64,000 bases of DNA from Lamellibrachia columna (GCA_963662155.1 OY759266.1:54493510-54557509); one strand, 5' to 3'; counted from the first letter of the stretch, positions 10,733 through 22,150 are shown. The notes: generated by a model not told the origin, from the letters alone. Program-made: numbers and translations.

Positions 10733-11340
10733 AAAGAAAAAAAAATTGTATAAACCTTCCATTGTGCTGTTTTCTAGAAAATGCTGTCTGTGTGGAAATA
10801 TAGATAACTATAGTTGCTATTCTTGATGTTTTATTGGAAAACTTGGTACCTCTTTGTTGTTAGTCTGGATCTGCCTGTTATTTGAAGAAAACTGCTTTAT
10901 TTAAGAAAAAATAGCAACTTCTAATAATTCTTACATCCGTAAATACAAATTATAATAATTATACATACATCGACCAATCAAAAGTGTATAATGGATATAC
11001 AAAATCATGGTATGCAATAGGAGCATAAGTTGATAAGACAATAGGGTCATGAGACACATGTATGTAAGGCTTGAATAGTCAAATTCGAGGAACCACCTTA
11101 CAGTTTTAGTAACTCAAATTACTGGGCCAGCAAATTGCATTGTTGACTGATGTGACTGCTTAAATAATAAATTACTAACCGTAATTCAATTATACGTTTC
11201 CAAAGACAGTCAAAATAAACCTCAGAAATTGGAACATTTTCAGACATTCTGTATATAATGCAGTAGAAGAACAATATCCAGGATATATTTTGTCTGATGA
11301 ACAGTATTTCCGGAATAGTGTACATGGATTGAATGGTAGG
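10733..11340 (+). repeat. Intron downstream of E7, copy 1
   Basis: Homologous to 3,324-4,055, 16,790-17,300 and 25,799-26,300 through the same landmarks (ACAATATCCAGGATAT near 11,270). It contains no L1-like insertion. No coding region is seen. Confidence 0.7.
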
Positions 11341-11344
11341 ATAT

Positions 11345-11560
11345 TGTCCAGATGGGGGTCAGTGGTTAAGGTATTAGACTCTAAATTCAAGGGTTGTGAG
11401 TCAACAGTTCGTTTTTGAAGCTTAAGCAATTTCGTTTACCCTACTTGGCCTCAGTTTACTCAGCTGCAAATGAGTACAAACACTGTTTGGAGTGTACCTG
11501 CGATGAACTAGTGTCCCGTCCAGGATTGTCAGTATAACTGCACTCTAAGTTGCTTCGCAC
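11345..11560 (+). mobile_element. tRNA-headed SINE, degenerate
   Basis: An A-box-like AGTGGTTAAGGTATTAGAC is followed about 35 bases later by a degraded B box (GTTGTGAGTCAACA). The shared SINE body then runs GCAATTTCGTTTACCC and CAGCTGCAAATGAGTAC. The 3' end is weak. The related head at 47,372 has a better B box. Confidence 0.55.
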
Positions 11561-12326
11561 TTTAGAAACCAGGTTTAAGCAAAAATGTCCTTTCCGTGGT
11601 TGTGCGACTGAGTTAACGAACATACCATGACTCGTTCAACTCATGTGCACACCGCTGTGTTCGTTAATCCCTCTTCATAATATAAGACATTTTGAAATTC
11701 AAGCTTATTGCACAAAACAAAACTATCAGTTCCTCACAGACAATTAAAACTGGATTGAATTACCAAAAATGGATTAAATGAATAACTGATATTTTAGAGT
11801 GTACAATGTCATTCTTAATAATTTTATACAGAGTAGACTGTTCAGCTAGTATGTAAGTTGTAAGAGAAGAAATATAGACAATTACGGTCATAAATGTATA
11901 CACGTTAACAGGGCAACTGAGATTGCATATGCATTGGATCAGATCACATTACGAGAAGCAGTTTCACAACGAAAAGAATCAGATAAAGTACACATATATA
12001 CGTGGCTGATTTCTTAGCATAATTATGCTGGCAGATTAAACAAATACTATCAGTCAGTGTCAAACAGAAGGCTAACATTTCTAGAATCCATCAAGCAGAA
12101 ATTATATTTAGCTCGTTTGGTTATTTCTATTATATAAATAAAATAAAAATTATTACAGTATTTTATACCCTTAAATTTTAACTTGGAACAGCAACATATG
12201 TTCAGTACATGTAATTTCTCTACAATGAAGTCATTTATCTTGTTTGATTCATGGTGATATTTTTTTTTTATAAAGATGGGGCTATTATGATACACTAAGC
12301 AACAATACGATTTTTGTGATACAATA
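11561..12326. other. Mostly featureless AT-rich sequence
   Basis: A short stretch at 11,575-11,660 (CTTTCCGTGGTTGTGCGACT) matches 17,344-17,430 and 26,354-26,440, so the array homology reaches about here. Beyond that I see only AT-rich DNA and chance frames. Confidence 0.5.
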
Positions 12327-12584
12327 TTATATTGTAAAAAAACTAAAAAAAACTTGGTCTGTAGAGCATGTTTCTTTGGTGTCGATGAACAAAGACTTCT
12401 TTATGGTATCAGCAAATGGCACCATCTTCATGAAATCAAATGTCCTTTGATATCTGAGTTTAATGTTTGCTGCAGTGTACTTCTGCAATTCTGGCTCCTG
12501 CAGTAGGTCAGTCATGTAAGAAAGATAATTCTTTCTGCCATCACAATTTATGATCACTGCACATTGAATGTATGCATATCCTGC
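12327..12584 (-). CDS. Unrecognised exon-like open frame on the minus strand
   Basis: On the minus strand a pyrimidine-rich acceptor (TTCTTCCAATGTGTCACAG|) leads into an open frame of 85 codons ending in a stop. It includes GYAYIQCAVIINCDGRKNYL, LLQEPELQKYTAANIKLRYQ and FDFMKMVPFADTIKKSLF. Composition and the acceptor look coding, as for a last exon, but I do not recognise the family. No upstream exon on the same strand is evident nearby and no polyadenylation signal is clear. It has no copy elsewhere in the array. It could be a real terminal exon, a gene fragment or an unfamiliar mobile-element piece. Confidence 0.35.
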   Translation of the reverse strand, partial: AGYAYIQCAVIINCDGRKNYLSYMTDLLQEPELQKYTAANIKLRYQRTFDFMKMVPFADTIKKSLFIDTKETCSTDQVFFSFFTI

Positions 12585-12599
12585 CTGTGACACATTGGA

Positions 12600-13170
12600 A
12601 GAATGTTTTAAATATTTTGAATTAATGTAAAGGGTATACAGTGAAACCCCTCGTTGAAAGTCACCTACTTAATCAAAAGGGATGGTCATAAAAGTGCGGT
12701 GTTCTGTCATCAGAGTTTGACCACTTCTAAGCATGGGCCTATTGTAGACATAGCCAAATGTTACCATAACTACATATATAATATATATATATGGTTAGTA
12801 AGGTAGTATTTGGTAACATTTTTCAAAGTATGGTTGTTAGTTTGCTAAATAAGTTCACTATTATATACAGCATTGTTGTGCTATTGACCCTCGTCATTTG
12901 AGTTAAACAAACTTCATACGGCCAGAACACTAAAATCCACTGTTTTCATTGTAATATTTAGTCTAAGTTCCGGTGCCACTTCCTTAATTTACTATACAAC
13001 TATTGTTCACTAGTGTCTTTGTCTTGAAGGAATAATACGGAGCAAGTGGCAGGATGTTTCCACAGTGTGTACTCATGAGAGGTTACAAACTTAATAAATT
13101 TGACTGTTTCATCTCTTTCAATATGCCTATGTTTCGCAATATGAAAAAATATTTATTCATGATATTTCTA
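12600..13170. other. Short AT microsatellite, otherwise no gene
   Basis: AT-rich sequence with an (AT)n stretch near 12,773-12,793. From about 13,035 it begins to resemble 32,545-32,760 (GTGGCAGGATGTTTCCA), the lead-in to an array copy. Confidence 0.5.
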
Positions 13171-13174
13171 CCAC

Positions 13175-13470
13175 ACAATGTTAGAATGCCAGACTCAGCT
13201 GAGGGAACCCGGGTTCAAATCCAATTGCTGCCGTATCAAAACTTTGACAATTTTGTTCCCCCACATTACCACAGTTCACACAGCTGTAAATGAGTACCCA
13301 GGTACAGACAACTGTGGAAATGTGAACGAAAATTCTTCGCATAGTAATTGCAGCATTGCTAAATGCTTCCCTGAGAAATTCAAAAGGTGTTGGAATGAAC
13401 AGGTCAGCCAGGGGTGAACTGTTAAGCACGTTGAACAATCCCAAGGACTAGATACAGTGCTGTGTAAACA
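13175..13470 (+). mobile_element. tRNA-headed SINE upstream of E1, copy 2
   Basis: The head reads GTTAGAATGCCAGACTC then a good B box, GGGTTCAAATCC. The body has the shared core (CACAGCTGTAAATGAGTACC), then GCAGCATTGCTAAATGCTTC, GGAATGAACAGGTCAGCCAG and the tail TTGAACAATCCCAAGGACTA. The same element in the same place relative to E1 occurs at 32,770, so it was inserted before those units duplicated. Pol III A/B boxes indicate a tRNA origin. Confidence 0.7.
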
Positions 13471-13502
13471 TAAACATACCTTTACTTGAGGTCTTTTAAC
13501 AG

Positions 13503-13608
13503 GTGCTGCGACAGCCAGGAACAATTTTGGTGGAAAAAGAGTGAACAATACCAAGGGTCACTTCAATCGGATCGCTCTTGTCTATCCCCACTTTGTGTGT
13601 TGGTACAG
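13503..13608 (+). pseudogene. KCTD3/SHKBP1-like exon E1, copy 2
   Basis: This 106-nt exon between TTAACAG| and TACAG|GTTGG reads (G)AATARNNFGGKRVNNTKGHF then NRIALVYPHFVCWYR in phase 1, ending in phase 2. Exon E2 at 14,089 begins with G, restoring R-M-K-D-S-G across the junction, as expected for Y-R-I-K-E-S in the family. The frame is open. It is called a pseudogene part because E3 is missing and E6 and E7 downstream are broken. Confidence 0.65.
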
Positions 13609-14088
13609 GTTGGTGTCATAAGTAGACATAACCGCCTTGGAAGCAGGCCATTCATGGTCCTCTTGCAAATTCATTGGATTATGAGTGGAACAGACAACTG
13701 TAACGATGAATTGTGGGGAGGGGAGAATGTCACATTAGATTGAGAAACTAACTTTTACAGCTGTTCTAATAAATCAGTATTTGCGCTGAGTAGTAATGGC
13801 TTATGTTTTCGTAACCACATTGATTTGTTTAATGTATTAATTTATACTTTCACTTTACATCCTTATTTTCAAAGGATATTTGATTTTTATGAGCATTCTG
13901 TAGTCAAGAAGAGTACGTCATTTATATAAGTACAACCATATGGTAAAATGCATATTGCTCAAACAGGGATACATATGAGAGATTGATTTTGTAATTTTCC
14001 ACAGCAGAATACCAAAGTGTGGGTGTACGAACTGTTTGATTGACGCAGATCTACAGATCGACATAACTTGTGTGTTTATGTGAGACAG
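13609..14088 (+). repeat. Intron E1-E2, copy 2
   Basis: Collinear with 6,850-7,291 and 33,222-33,620 (G-rich GTGGGGAGGGGAGAATGT, then GTAGTCAAGAAGAGTACGTC). No gene is seen. Confidence 0.7.
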
Positions 14089-14291
14089 GATGAAGGACTC
14101 TGGACGCTGCCAATTTTCGTGGACTACTCCGTGTCTGATGGATTTGATAGATCAGGTGGTCCTCAATGCCAAGGTGCTCAACACTGGCCAGGAGAACTGC
14201 AACAGGATGGTGGCCGCCACCTTACAGTCCACTATCCAGTTGTGGAGCGTCATGGTCAACAATGATGGCAGCTTCGTCACACGTGAGATAA
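14089..14291 (+). pseudogene. KCTD3/SHKBP1-like exon E2, copy 2 (open frame)
   Basis: This is the best preserved E2: 203 nt after GAGACAG|, fully open, reading MKDSGRCQFSWTTPCLMDLI, DQVVLNAKVLNTGQENCNRM, then VAATLQSTIQLWSVMVNNDG and SFVTREI. It aligns along its length with the family segment [IM]-K-[ED]-S..V.LNAKV....MVA...S.I.LWSV. The donor is ATAA|GTCAGT, where copy 1 has ATAG|GTCAGT, so the last exon base changed from G to A and the site is weakened. The E1-to-E2 phase is consistent. No E3 is found before E5, so a continuous message from this unit would lack part of the propeller. Confidence 0.7.
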
Positions 14292-14559
14292 GTCAGTCAG
14301 TGAGATAGGTGTGTCATGAGAAAAAGGCTCTGGAGAGAATCATGTCACTGTCATAGACACCAGGTTTCTAAATGGCGCATCATAGTCACACAACACCATG
14401 TCTGTAGAGGGGTGCTAAAATTTAGCAAATGTTCTATTGAAATAATGTTTTTTCTCATAAGCAATTTATACACTGCTTATGAAAATGTTGACCATATTAT
14501 TGCATTTATTAAACATAACTTTTTTACCAAACTAACGGTGCTTTTCCTCTTTGTTCACT

Positions 14560-15480
14560 GCTGTTCATGGGTTAGGGTCAGGTAAAATATTGTCGAGTCA
14601 CTCTTTCTGTTGTTTCTTTCCATACTTTTCTATCGGCCACCCCCTCTCCATCTTTCATCTTCCCTCGATCTTCTCGTATCCCACCTCACGCAGTCCTTCG
14701 ATCTTAGTTGTTCGCTTCCCCATTTCTTGCATCCTTGATGTTTTTCCACCTTTCTCTTCCACTCTCTTTACTAGTATGTCTGCATCCATCCTTACCATGT
14801 GGCCTGCCCATCTCACCTTGCTTCTCACCAATCTTCCTGTTGAACTGTCTTGTTGCATCACATCTTTCCTCAGGTCGTTCATCCTTCTTTCGTCAACCCT
14901 CTTTGTTCATGTTATTCGACGAAACCAGAACCAAACTTGCAGCTGCTGTTGTTGTTCTGTCAACGTCACTGTCTCCAGATACAGATTCAGGCATGCTTGT
15001 GTAACACAAGCTCTCAGGACTTTCCTTTTCAGCTTTATCAAAATGTTTCTGTCCAACATGACTCCCTCTACCTTTCCCCGAGCATTCGCTCCCTGTTGTA
15101 TCCGGCATCGCATTTCGACCTCTGAATGCCCATCCTCACTAACCATTCCTCCAAGTTACACAAAGCCATCCACTTGGTTGATCTCCTTTTCATCCAAAGT
15201 AATGTTCAAGTCCTCTCTCTGATGTCAAACCCACATCACTTCTGTCTTCTCCCGGCTCATTATCGGTCCGTGGTTCTTGAACACCCTCTTCCATTCCTCC
15301 AACACTTCCTGTAGTTCTTGTTTTTGTCTGCTATCATGGCCAGATCGTTTGCATACATCCCCTTCATGAAAACATCCTTCATGCTGATCTTCCTGCTGAT
15401 TAGTGCCATCACCATGATAAATAGTAAAGGGTTACTTCCTTGCCTTTAACCGATGTTAACTGGAAACTCTTCCGACAACC
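14560..15480 (-). mobile_element. RTE-like LINE C-terminal relic, array copy 2
   Basis: The minus strand reads SEDGHSEVEMRCRIQQGANA (about 15,140), VEGVMLDRNILIKLKRKVL, LYLETVTLTEQQQQLQVW, then NDLRKDVMQQDSSTGRLVR and WAGHMVRMDADILVKRVEE (about 14,800). This is the region after the catalytic palm in RTE-type LINEs. Part of the N-terminal RT side is still recognisable up to about 15,430. Frameshifts separate the pieces. It lies between E2 and E5, the slot occupied in every array copy. Confidence 0.7.
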
Positions 15481-15876
15481 CAGATCAGATTCCACCAAAG
15501 CTTCCCAGGCCCGGAGACAGTGGTGGTCAACAAGGACTCTCATCACGACCACACAGTTAATATAAGCTGGTGTACTGACAGGACAGTAGTTGGTGTAATG
15601 CTGGTATCGAGATGGAAAAAAGGCAGCCATAATTATTATCTTTATGATGACATAGAACACAAAATAAAATCTTTTAAAAATGTAATCCCCACCCCCGGGG
15701 ACCCATATGGACGGTTCCCCATTTGACCCTCCATGTTCGGCAGAAGGGGAATAGGACACAACAGAAGGACCAATATAAACTTCTTTATATGTTAGATAGA
15801 GTACACAGAATATGTGTATGCAGACATTGAAAACTAAAGTTGATTGAGTGTTGTTGTTTCTGCGTCCTACCTACAG
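15481..15876. other. Intron; site of the missing E3
   Basis: Exon E3 would be expected between the LINE and E5 but I find no LFFIGNQL or TGKVxVW coding trace here. The segment is identical in unit B (24,490-24,885) apart from one missing 9-base repeat. A C-rich patch CCCCACCCCCGGGG lies near 15,688-15,702. Confidence 0.5.
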
Positions 15877-15966
15877 ACATGCAAAAGTTCCCGCTGCGTA
15901 TGAAGGAGAGATACCATAGTAGGGACTGTGTTACAGCCCTCAGTGTCTATCTCGCCCCCACAACGG
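15877..15966 (+). pseudogene. KCTD3/SHKBP1-like exon E5, unit A
   Basis: A 90-nt exon between CTACCTACAG| and ACGG|GTGAGT reads DMQKFPLRMKERYHSRDCVT then ALSVYLAPTT. DMQKFPLRMK and the ALSVYL.P motif are a signature of KCTD3/SHKBP1. By recollection the family has roughly eight more residues between RMK and ALSVYL, so the exon is slightly shortened in frame. It starts in phase 1 and ends in phase 1, joining E6 as T-T-[A]-L-S-G. The unit B copy is identical. Confidence 0.8.
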
Positions 15967-16159
15967 GTGAGTCTCCCTGCTTGCTACATTTGACTAGAAT
16001 GTTAGAACTAAACGTTATGAATTCTGACTAATTCATAGAAACTACACTTATGACTAACGTCTCATTTAGATGTGTTGATTATATTTGTTACGCTAATGTG
16101 CAAGTTGCTCCTTTGAAGCAGGGCTGTTTTGGTATTGTCCATTGCTTGACTGTTTTCAG

Positions 16160-16329
16160 CCCTGAGTGGGAAATGTAGTGAGATAGCCTACTGGACAATT
16201 TCGGGAGCTGCGCAGATGATTCTGCAGCAACCAGAGTCAATTGGACAGGGCCACAGCTCTTCAAAACGTTCTCTGTACACACCAATCCCATCACCAGGGT
16301 GATGTTTTCAACGAAGCATTGCGTCTCTG
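16160..16329 (+). pseudogene. KCTD3/SHKBP1-like exon E6, unit A (one-base frameshift)
   Basis: After TGTTTTCAG| the reading is LSGKCSEIAYWTISGAAQMI then LQQPESIGQG, aligning with the family EIAYGTSSGAVRVIVQHPE. At GGACAGGGCCACAGCTC one base is missing relative to the family. The next frame continues PQLFKTFSVHTNPITRVMFS then TKHCVS up to the donor TCTG|GTATGT. The length of 170 nt, not 171, agrees with a single-base deletion. Staying in frame, a stop follows at GGG TGA. The same deletion is in unit B, so it predates the 9-kb duplication. Confidence 0.8.
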
Positions 16330-16633
16330 GTATGTCCAATTCTCAAGTATGTTTCTTTGGAAAATATTCAAATATACCTGGAAAAGCTTTGTTTCATGAT
16401 GATGACCATGTCACGTTTATGGGTTGATTTTTAGTGGGCCATCAATTACATATACTGTGTCATCCACAGTTCTATAAAATAGACAAGTAAAAGCTTGGTT
16501 TTCTTTTCAAGTAATCCAAATTGAAGCATTGATTATGATCATATCAGCTTTTGTTTGATATGACGCGGCTTATCAGTATCAGGTCCTTGAATAATTGAAA
16601 GTGAATCACTGTAGCTCACTGCTGTGTTTGCCG

Positions 16634-16789
16634 TGTGCTCTGAGTACAACCATGTACATTCGTGGAACGTGACCTGATTCCTTGGCATGACCAGCACACA
16701 GACCGGCTCAGTGGCCTTGGCATCATTCAAGTTTATCTCCATAGAGAGGGTGGAACCATACCTACAGTATATCCACAGTAACAACTTTG
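16634..16789 (+). pseudogene. KCTD3/SHKBP1-like exon E7, unit A (stop codon, lost acceptor)
   Basis: The 156-nt exon joins E6 in phase (TCT G + TG TGC = V-S-V-C) and reads CSEYNHVHSWNVT, then a TGA at 16,675-16,677, then FLGMTSTQTGSVALASFKF. The family has NNHVRTWTVTRFRGMISTQ here, so an arginine codon CGA has become TGA. The 5' boundary reads TTTGCCG in unit A but TTTGCAG in unit B, so the acceptor AG was lost in unit A only. The donor TTTG|GTAAGT is intact. Confidence 0.8.
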
Positions 16790-18262
16790 GTAAGTCACAT
16801 TGACAGGATCTAGAATTACAAGAATTAGATATTTCAGTAAATTAGATTATATATTAAGATACGTAATAACTTTTTTTATTGGAAAACTGGACATCCCTTT
16901 TTTGTGGACCAGCCCGTTATGAGAAGAAGAATGTTGTTATTTAGGAAAAGAAATAAAATTCACATTCGAGGAGGCACCTAAAAATTTGCATTTAATCAAG
17001 TTACTGAACCAGCAAATTACATTGTTCACTGATGTTATAATAACTTACTATCAACTAACCGTAATTCAATTATACGCTTTCATCTGCAAAGACAGCCGAA
17101 AATCAACTTCGGTAATTGGACAATTTGCAGACATTCTGTGTGTAATGCAGTAGCAGAACAATATCCAGGATATACTTCTGAAGAGATATTGTCTCATAAA
17201 CAGTATTTCTGGAATATTGTCCTTGGAGTTAACGATGAGATATTGTCCATATAATATTGGTAGGTATACAATCAGAGAGATGCTAACTTATATGAATCGT
17301 ACATTGTTAAACTTTTACTACTTGTCACGCCACTGCATTATTAGCAAAAATCCTTTCCGTGGTTGTGCGACTGGGTCAGCGAACATACAATGACGCGTGC
17401 AACTCTTCTGCGCACCACCGCTTTCGGGGCATTGTTTTTGGAATTACATGCATTCTGGTTAAATGGTTATATTGAGTAGGATAACTTATTACTATTTTCT
17501 GAATTGTATCACATGTAAACAAAGGAAAGAGGCATTTGTTTTAATTTTACAATGACACTAAACATTCAAACACTACCACAGCCAGTCACTGTGGAAATAG
17601 TGCATATAACACTTTTATAACATTTCACCAATAATTATTTATGAATTGGAAGGTATATTTTATGTGCTAACTCCATTTTTACTTGACAACTGTTATAGCC
17701 TGTGTACTATCATAATATTTGCATGTGTGGATGTGTATTATTATTCAGGCAATGTTTCGTCCATATTTATGTGGACGAACCAATATGGTACATAACTCCT
17801 TATTTCGGTATTTTATGCATGGTTAGAGGTTTAACATTCAACTTGTTGCTGCGTTCGATCAGAATCGTCCAGGCATGACGTATCTTTGATGTCCTCGACA
17901 GTCAAAAGAACACAATGCCATGGTTAGCAACCTAAACTGACTTTGCCATGTACTGTCAGGGCTATCAAACATGACAGAACTAAACACACGGGGGAAGGAG
18001 TTGTAGACCGAACTGCCCCAGGTATATGGGTGGCTGTCTTGCCCCAGGGTGCACCAAGATAGCTTTTTGGGGTATTTTTACTGCTGCAAATGTTCATCCT
18101 TTTATGGTCGTCGGCACACTGCTTCAAATGTTCATCCTATCATTACACTATTATTCAGCAGATGTATAATATAGATGTAATGTTTGTTCGAGTTAGAATT
18201 ATATATATTTTTGGAATGGAACCATTGGTTGAGTCAGACAGAAAAGGAAGCATTTAATTTTT
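16790..18262 (+). repeat. Intron downstream of E7, unit A
   Basis: The first 500 bases are homologous to the introns after the other E7 copies. The remainder up to about 18,260 occurs only in the two 9-kb units. CTTTCCGTGGTTGTGCGACT at 17,351 also occurs at 11,587. No coding region is recognised. Confidence 0.6.
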
Positions 18263-18264
18263 TT

Positions 18265-18490
18265 TGGTAACATTCACATGGCCTGCATTAACAGAAACTG
18301 TAGAAAATTTGTCCCATTCATTTATTGACCTTTGGGAGGATGAAATGACGACATCTGTTAATATCATTCCAGATACAATGGGTCAGCTGTGGACTCCATC
18401 TCTCGTGAGTAGGACATCACCACGAAGAAGTGAATTGGTTGTTGTGCACCAATCAGCTGAGATTTTCCCAGAAGCGTATGGTAAGTGAGC
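18265..18490 (-). mobile_element. CR1-type LINE 3' coding tail relic
   Basis: On the minus strand 18,281-18,345 reads SSQRSINEWDKFSTVSVNAG, matching the extreme C-terminus of the CR1 LINE at 37,896-39,269 (SQRTINEWNKLSTDCVTAS). On the plus strand the same bases mimic a spliced exon bounded by TTAACAG| and TATG|GTAAGT, but the LINE match explains them better. It is duplicated at about 27,305-27,540. Confidence 0.6.
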
Positions 18491-18659
18491 AAGGAATATA
18501 TATTTAGACTGAATTAATATTACACCATTAATTATTTCAATACTATGCGGGAAAGTTCATTTTGGCAAAAGTGTACCCTGGACGTGAAAACGCCCGTATA
18601 CAAATGTATTTATTATTACCTTTGTTAAATTTAATGTATGTAAATGTTATAACTTATTG

Positions 18660-19250
18660 TATTATTAAAAAATACCGTTGCAGTCGGGGGTCCAACATAA
18701 TGAAGATATTGCCACATGGTTTCTCCTGGAAGTGTTTAAGGACAATCAATGCAGACTGTTCTGGCGACACAGCAGATGATCAAGTGTTGACTGAATTAAT
18801 ACCATTCAGTGAACCATGTGTAGGTGTTAAATCTGTTATTGACCAGACTTGAGCGGATCTACACACTGGGTAGTGGGTCCAGGAAGTGTATGGAAGGTGG
18901 CCATTTTCTTGCTGAAGCTATCTGCCGCATTTGATACCATTGGTTACAGGACAACTTATTAAAAGTGTTTCATTGTGGTGTGGCATATCTGGAACAGAGC
19001 TGGTTCTCATAATATTTAACTGATAGATACAAAAGAATGAAGATAGCGAATTGTTTCTCAGCTACGCTCCCTACTTCACGTAATGTTCCTCAGGGTGTTT
19101 CACTCTCTACGCTACTCTACTTGGCTCAGTTATCCAACGTCACAACTTGGATCACCAAGTGTATGCTAATAAATCACAGACCTATGCTATTTTGGCTACA
19201 TGAGATACAAATCACTTCCAAAACTAGTTGAGGGATTGTCTCCACAACTA
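18660..19250 (+). mobile_element. L2-like LINE reverse transcriptase relic (truncated)
   Basis: Across several frames the plus strand retains L-SAAFDTIG (about 18,922), GISGTELVLIIFN (about 18,985), NVPQGVSLSTLLY (about 19,080) and HNLDHQVYANKSQTYAIL (about 19,145). This resembles L-D-L-S-A-A-F-D-T-I-D, GVPQGS.LSPLLY and H-x-Y-A-D-D-x-Q of L2/Rex-type RTs. The catalytic YADD has decayed to YANK and stops are frequent. Unit B keeps a further 480 bases of the element. Confidence 0.6.
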
Positions 19251-21029
19251 ATGCGAATCGAGAATAATAACCTGAATCTGAATATGTAATGATCGATGTT
19301 CTTTTGTTTAAAAAATAAGAGTCCAATGAAGTGAGTGACACTTAGCATTATCTGCCATTTGGTTGCACCTCCTATCGGTCGGTGGAGAGACCAATCCACA
19401 GTCACCGAGTCTCTTATGGTTACTTATCGAGCAGCTCTCAGGGGAGAGATTTGTCGGCCCCCAGACCATTCTGTAGTACTCCACCCAAACTACTGACAAT
19501 CCCTATATGTTAAGCTTGTAACCTCTTATGACAACACGTCTACCCGTTTATATAGTAGGTAAACCTTTTCAGCTGAATTTGTGGTGTGAACTCTTGAAAC
19601 AGGTTAACTTTACATTTAACTGATATAACAACTACTAATTAAAAATTTAGTTAATTAGAATGTTTGTTATATGGCATAGTTCATGTTGTAATGCAGCAAA
19701 GTGTATAACATGCATAAATAATATTACTAGTCTATGTTATTGATATTGAATTATGTAGAACTAGTGGTGAACAGTATGCGCATGCGCCGGAAGTGATCAC
19801 TCTAAGATGGCGTCTACTAGAAAGTTGGCCGTGTAATTGATATCAACAACCCTACAAAACCTTGTCTTAGGAATACAACACACTCCAAGTGGAAGAGGTT
19901 TATTATATTGGCAATAGTATCATCGAACAGTTGTGATAACTGGTATGTCTGTTTATTATCTATGCATCTAGCAATTCCCACCACCGTTACTTTGTTGAAC
20001 AAATGCACATAACTGTTACGTTAGCCAACAATAAGCCAAAACGCCTAGAAAGTTTCTCGTCTCCTTGCCAGCAACAGTCTAGCCAAATTTACGTGCGATT
20101 AATACACAGTCATGAGTTGATTCAGAAGCAGAGAAACATAGTTGTCACTAACAAGTAATCTGCCCCAATATATTATTCAAAACTCCATATGAAATAATCA
20201 ATCGTTTGTAGAATGAATAAAATATGTATCAGAATTAATACCATATCAAATATGTGTACCCCGTAGTAAAGATAGTATTTATCTACAAAGCCAAATAATG
20301 TTTATACACAAACCTTCCGCATTCTGGTAGGTCATAAAGTCCATGTTTATAATGCTCCTTTTGTTAGTAGCTGTCTCGAATCATCTCTATCTTCACCAAT
20401 TTCGTCTGACTGGCTGTCAACGCAATGCATTTCTACCTATCTAGATGAGATCAGCTTTTAAAGAGAACACCACAGGAAGCACGCAGCGTGTGCTATTGAT
20501 ATACAACGTATGTTGAAGCAGATAACATGCACGCCAACACGGATGTAGCACACGAAATGCTATCTTGCACACTCCTCCATATTTCTCCAATTGATCATTC
20601 TTCAGTCATGGTAGGCCGTACACCGTATACCAATTTTTGGAAGAAGAATCACCAACTTCGCATGGATTGCTATATAAGACACGCTAAATGCAAGAAATCC
20701 CCGCATGCTGGCTGGTAAACAGGAATGAACCATTGTGGTATGTTGTCTGTGCTGGCGGAGGTAATCAACGAACCACGACAGGCATTGTCCATGCGCTCGG
20801 ACGGCGTTGTCCTGTTTGCAGCAGATAATCTTTTGCAGCAACACGCCTTGACACCTTTCAACGCCCTGAATGACGTTGTAATCCTCACTTAGAAGAGCAA
20901 TTTCAATGTCGCAATTATTCTGGTATCCTAATTGTATCGACACATGCGTGTTGTTCTATTGAGGATACGTAATCGTTCTGTTTACAGCAATTTTCTCAAC
21001 ATGGTTACACAAAAAATAATAGTATGCAT
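19251..21029. other. No gene recognised
   Basis: Sequence present in both 9-kb units. It includes CGTATGCGCATGCGCCGGAAG-like GC patches near 19,775 and short frames without domains. I see no exon, RNA gene or named repeat. Confidence 0.5.
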
Positions 21030-21340
21030 CAGTTAGTGTACGTTCAGTATTCAAAGTGTTTTACACTTCACCCCCTAGCACACATGTTCATTCCAACTCC
21101 ATCTCGACTTCTCTGGGAAGTACTCAGTCATGCTGCAGTTACTGCTCGAAGACCATTCGTACGTATAATCACCACTGCATAAAGCCAGGTACTCATTTAT
21201 ACAAACGAATGAGCTGTGGCAACGTTCGGTGAAACAAATTGCCTAAGCTTCGAAACGGCAGCAAGACGGTTCAAGCTAGGGGTTTCACGACTGGGAGCCT
21301 GACGTTCTATCTGGAACGTTATCACGCCCCATTCGATGGG
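21030..21340 (-). mobile_element. tRNA-headed SINE, reverse strand, unit A
   Basis: The reverse complement reads a B box (AGCTTGAACCG near 21,270), the body CACAGCTCATTCG..AAATGAGTACC, GCAGCATGACTGAGTACTTC, GGAATGAACA and AGGGGGTGAAGTGTAAAACA. This is the same module order as the SINE at 13,175. It is duplicated at 30,515-30,835. Confidence 0.6.
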
Positions 21341-21789
21341 AGAGAAGGAGAAGGGTCAGAGAAGAAGCGAGGGAGGGAGAGGAGGCAGCGCGGGAGGGAT
21401 ATATGCCGTTTGTTTGTTAATGCAGAGAAGTACAAGTGTTTAGCAATGTTTAATATGGCCATGGTTCGCACCACGCTGTAGCTTCCTCATGCGCGCATCT
21501 TACTGCTAACACTAGTACGAAAAGTAAAATAATAAACCGCGCAAAAACAAATGTTGCAACATAGGCCTCTATAGCTCAATGCGCGTACCAGCTCATATCA
21601 CGTCATGTGGCTTTTATTAAACGTCGGCAGGGGAGCGTGTCTGCGTATCAGTGTTTGTTACACACGTGTATCCTGCTACGAAGTCAACACTTGTGTCGCA
21701 CGCGGTGTCTATGATGGGGAGCGTTGAATGCTATATCAAAGATGATTGATTGTTTGTTATACTGTTTACATTTCCTAACGTGTGTCCTG

Positions 21790-22150
21790 GAACGAAACTA
21801 CCATTGGTATCGCATCAAAGAGACGTCGGAGTCGTGCATCAGTGCTTCACTTGACCTGGATGGAGGCAGAGTCTTGTAAGAGCAGTTGCTGTAGACGTGG
21901 GGAAATGGATGAAGATTGGATGACGTTGAGCAAGACAAATATGTACTTGGGCAGCGGTTTGATGCTGACGAGCGCCGTCGTCATGTAGTTCGCTGTCGTC
22001 GATGATCTGTTTTCGAGGCGCCGACGTCGTCGCGATCGCAGACGTAGAGACGCAATCCCCACTCGTCCTCGGCGTGTTTCAACAGTTGCCTGCAAACTTC
22101 GCGCGAGATTATCGCGAAGCCGCCCTGGTGATAGACAAAGTTAGCGGCGT
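21790..22150 (-). pseudogene. TIR-domain-like fragment, unit A (internally deleted)
   Basis: The minus strand, from about 22,145 down, reads NFVYHQGGFAIISREVCRQL then LKHAEDEWGLRLYVCDRDDV GAS. This resembles the TIR fold of Toll/MyD88-type adaptors: box 1 (F-D-A-F-V-x-Y) followed by L..LE...GL+L+V.DRD..PG (box 2). About 48 bases coding the following strand (present in unit B) are missing, then the sequence resumes as ..ELHDDGARQ.., possibly frameshifted. TIR domains carry death- or immune-signalling interactions. The frame is open on the opposite strand too, so the call is tentative. Confidence 0.35.

Noticed and set aside
18281..18481. A 63-codon + strand exon with a good acceptor and donor (and its copy at 27,331)
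   Set aside because: The minus strand of the same bases reads QRSINEW-K-FST, the C-terminus of the CR1 LINE at 37,896, so the exon look is coincidental.
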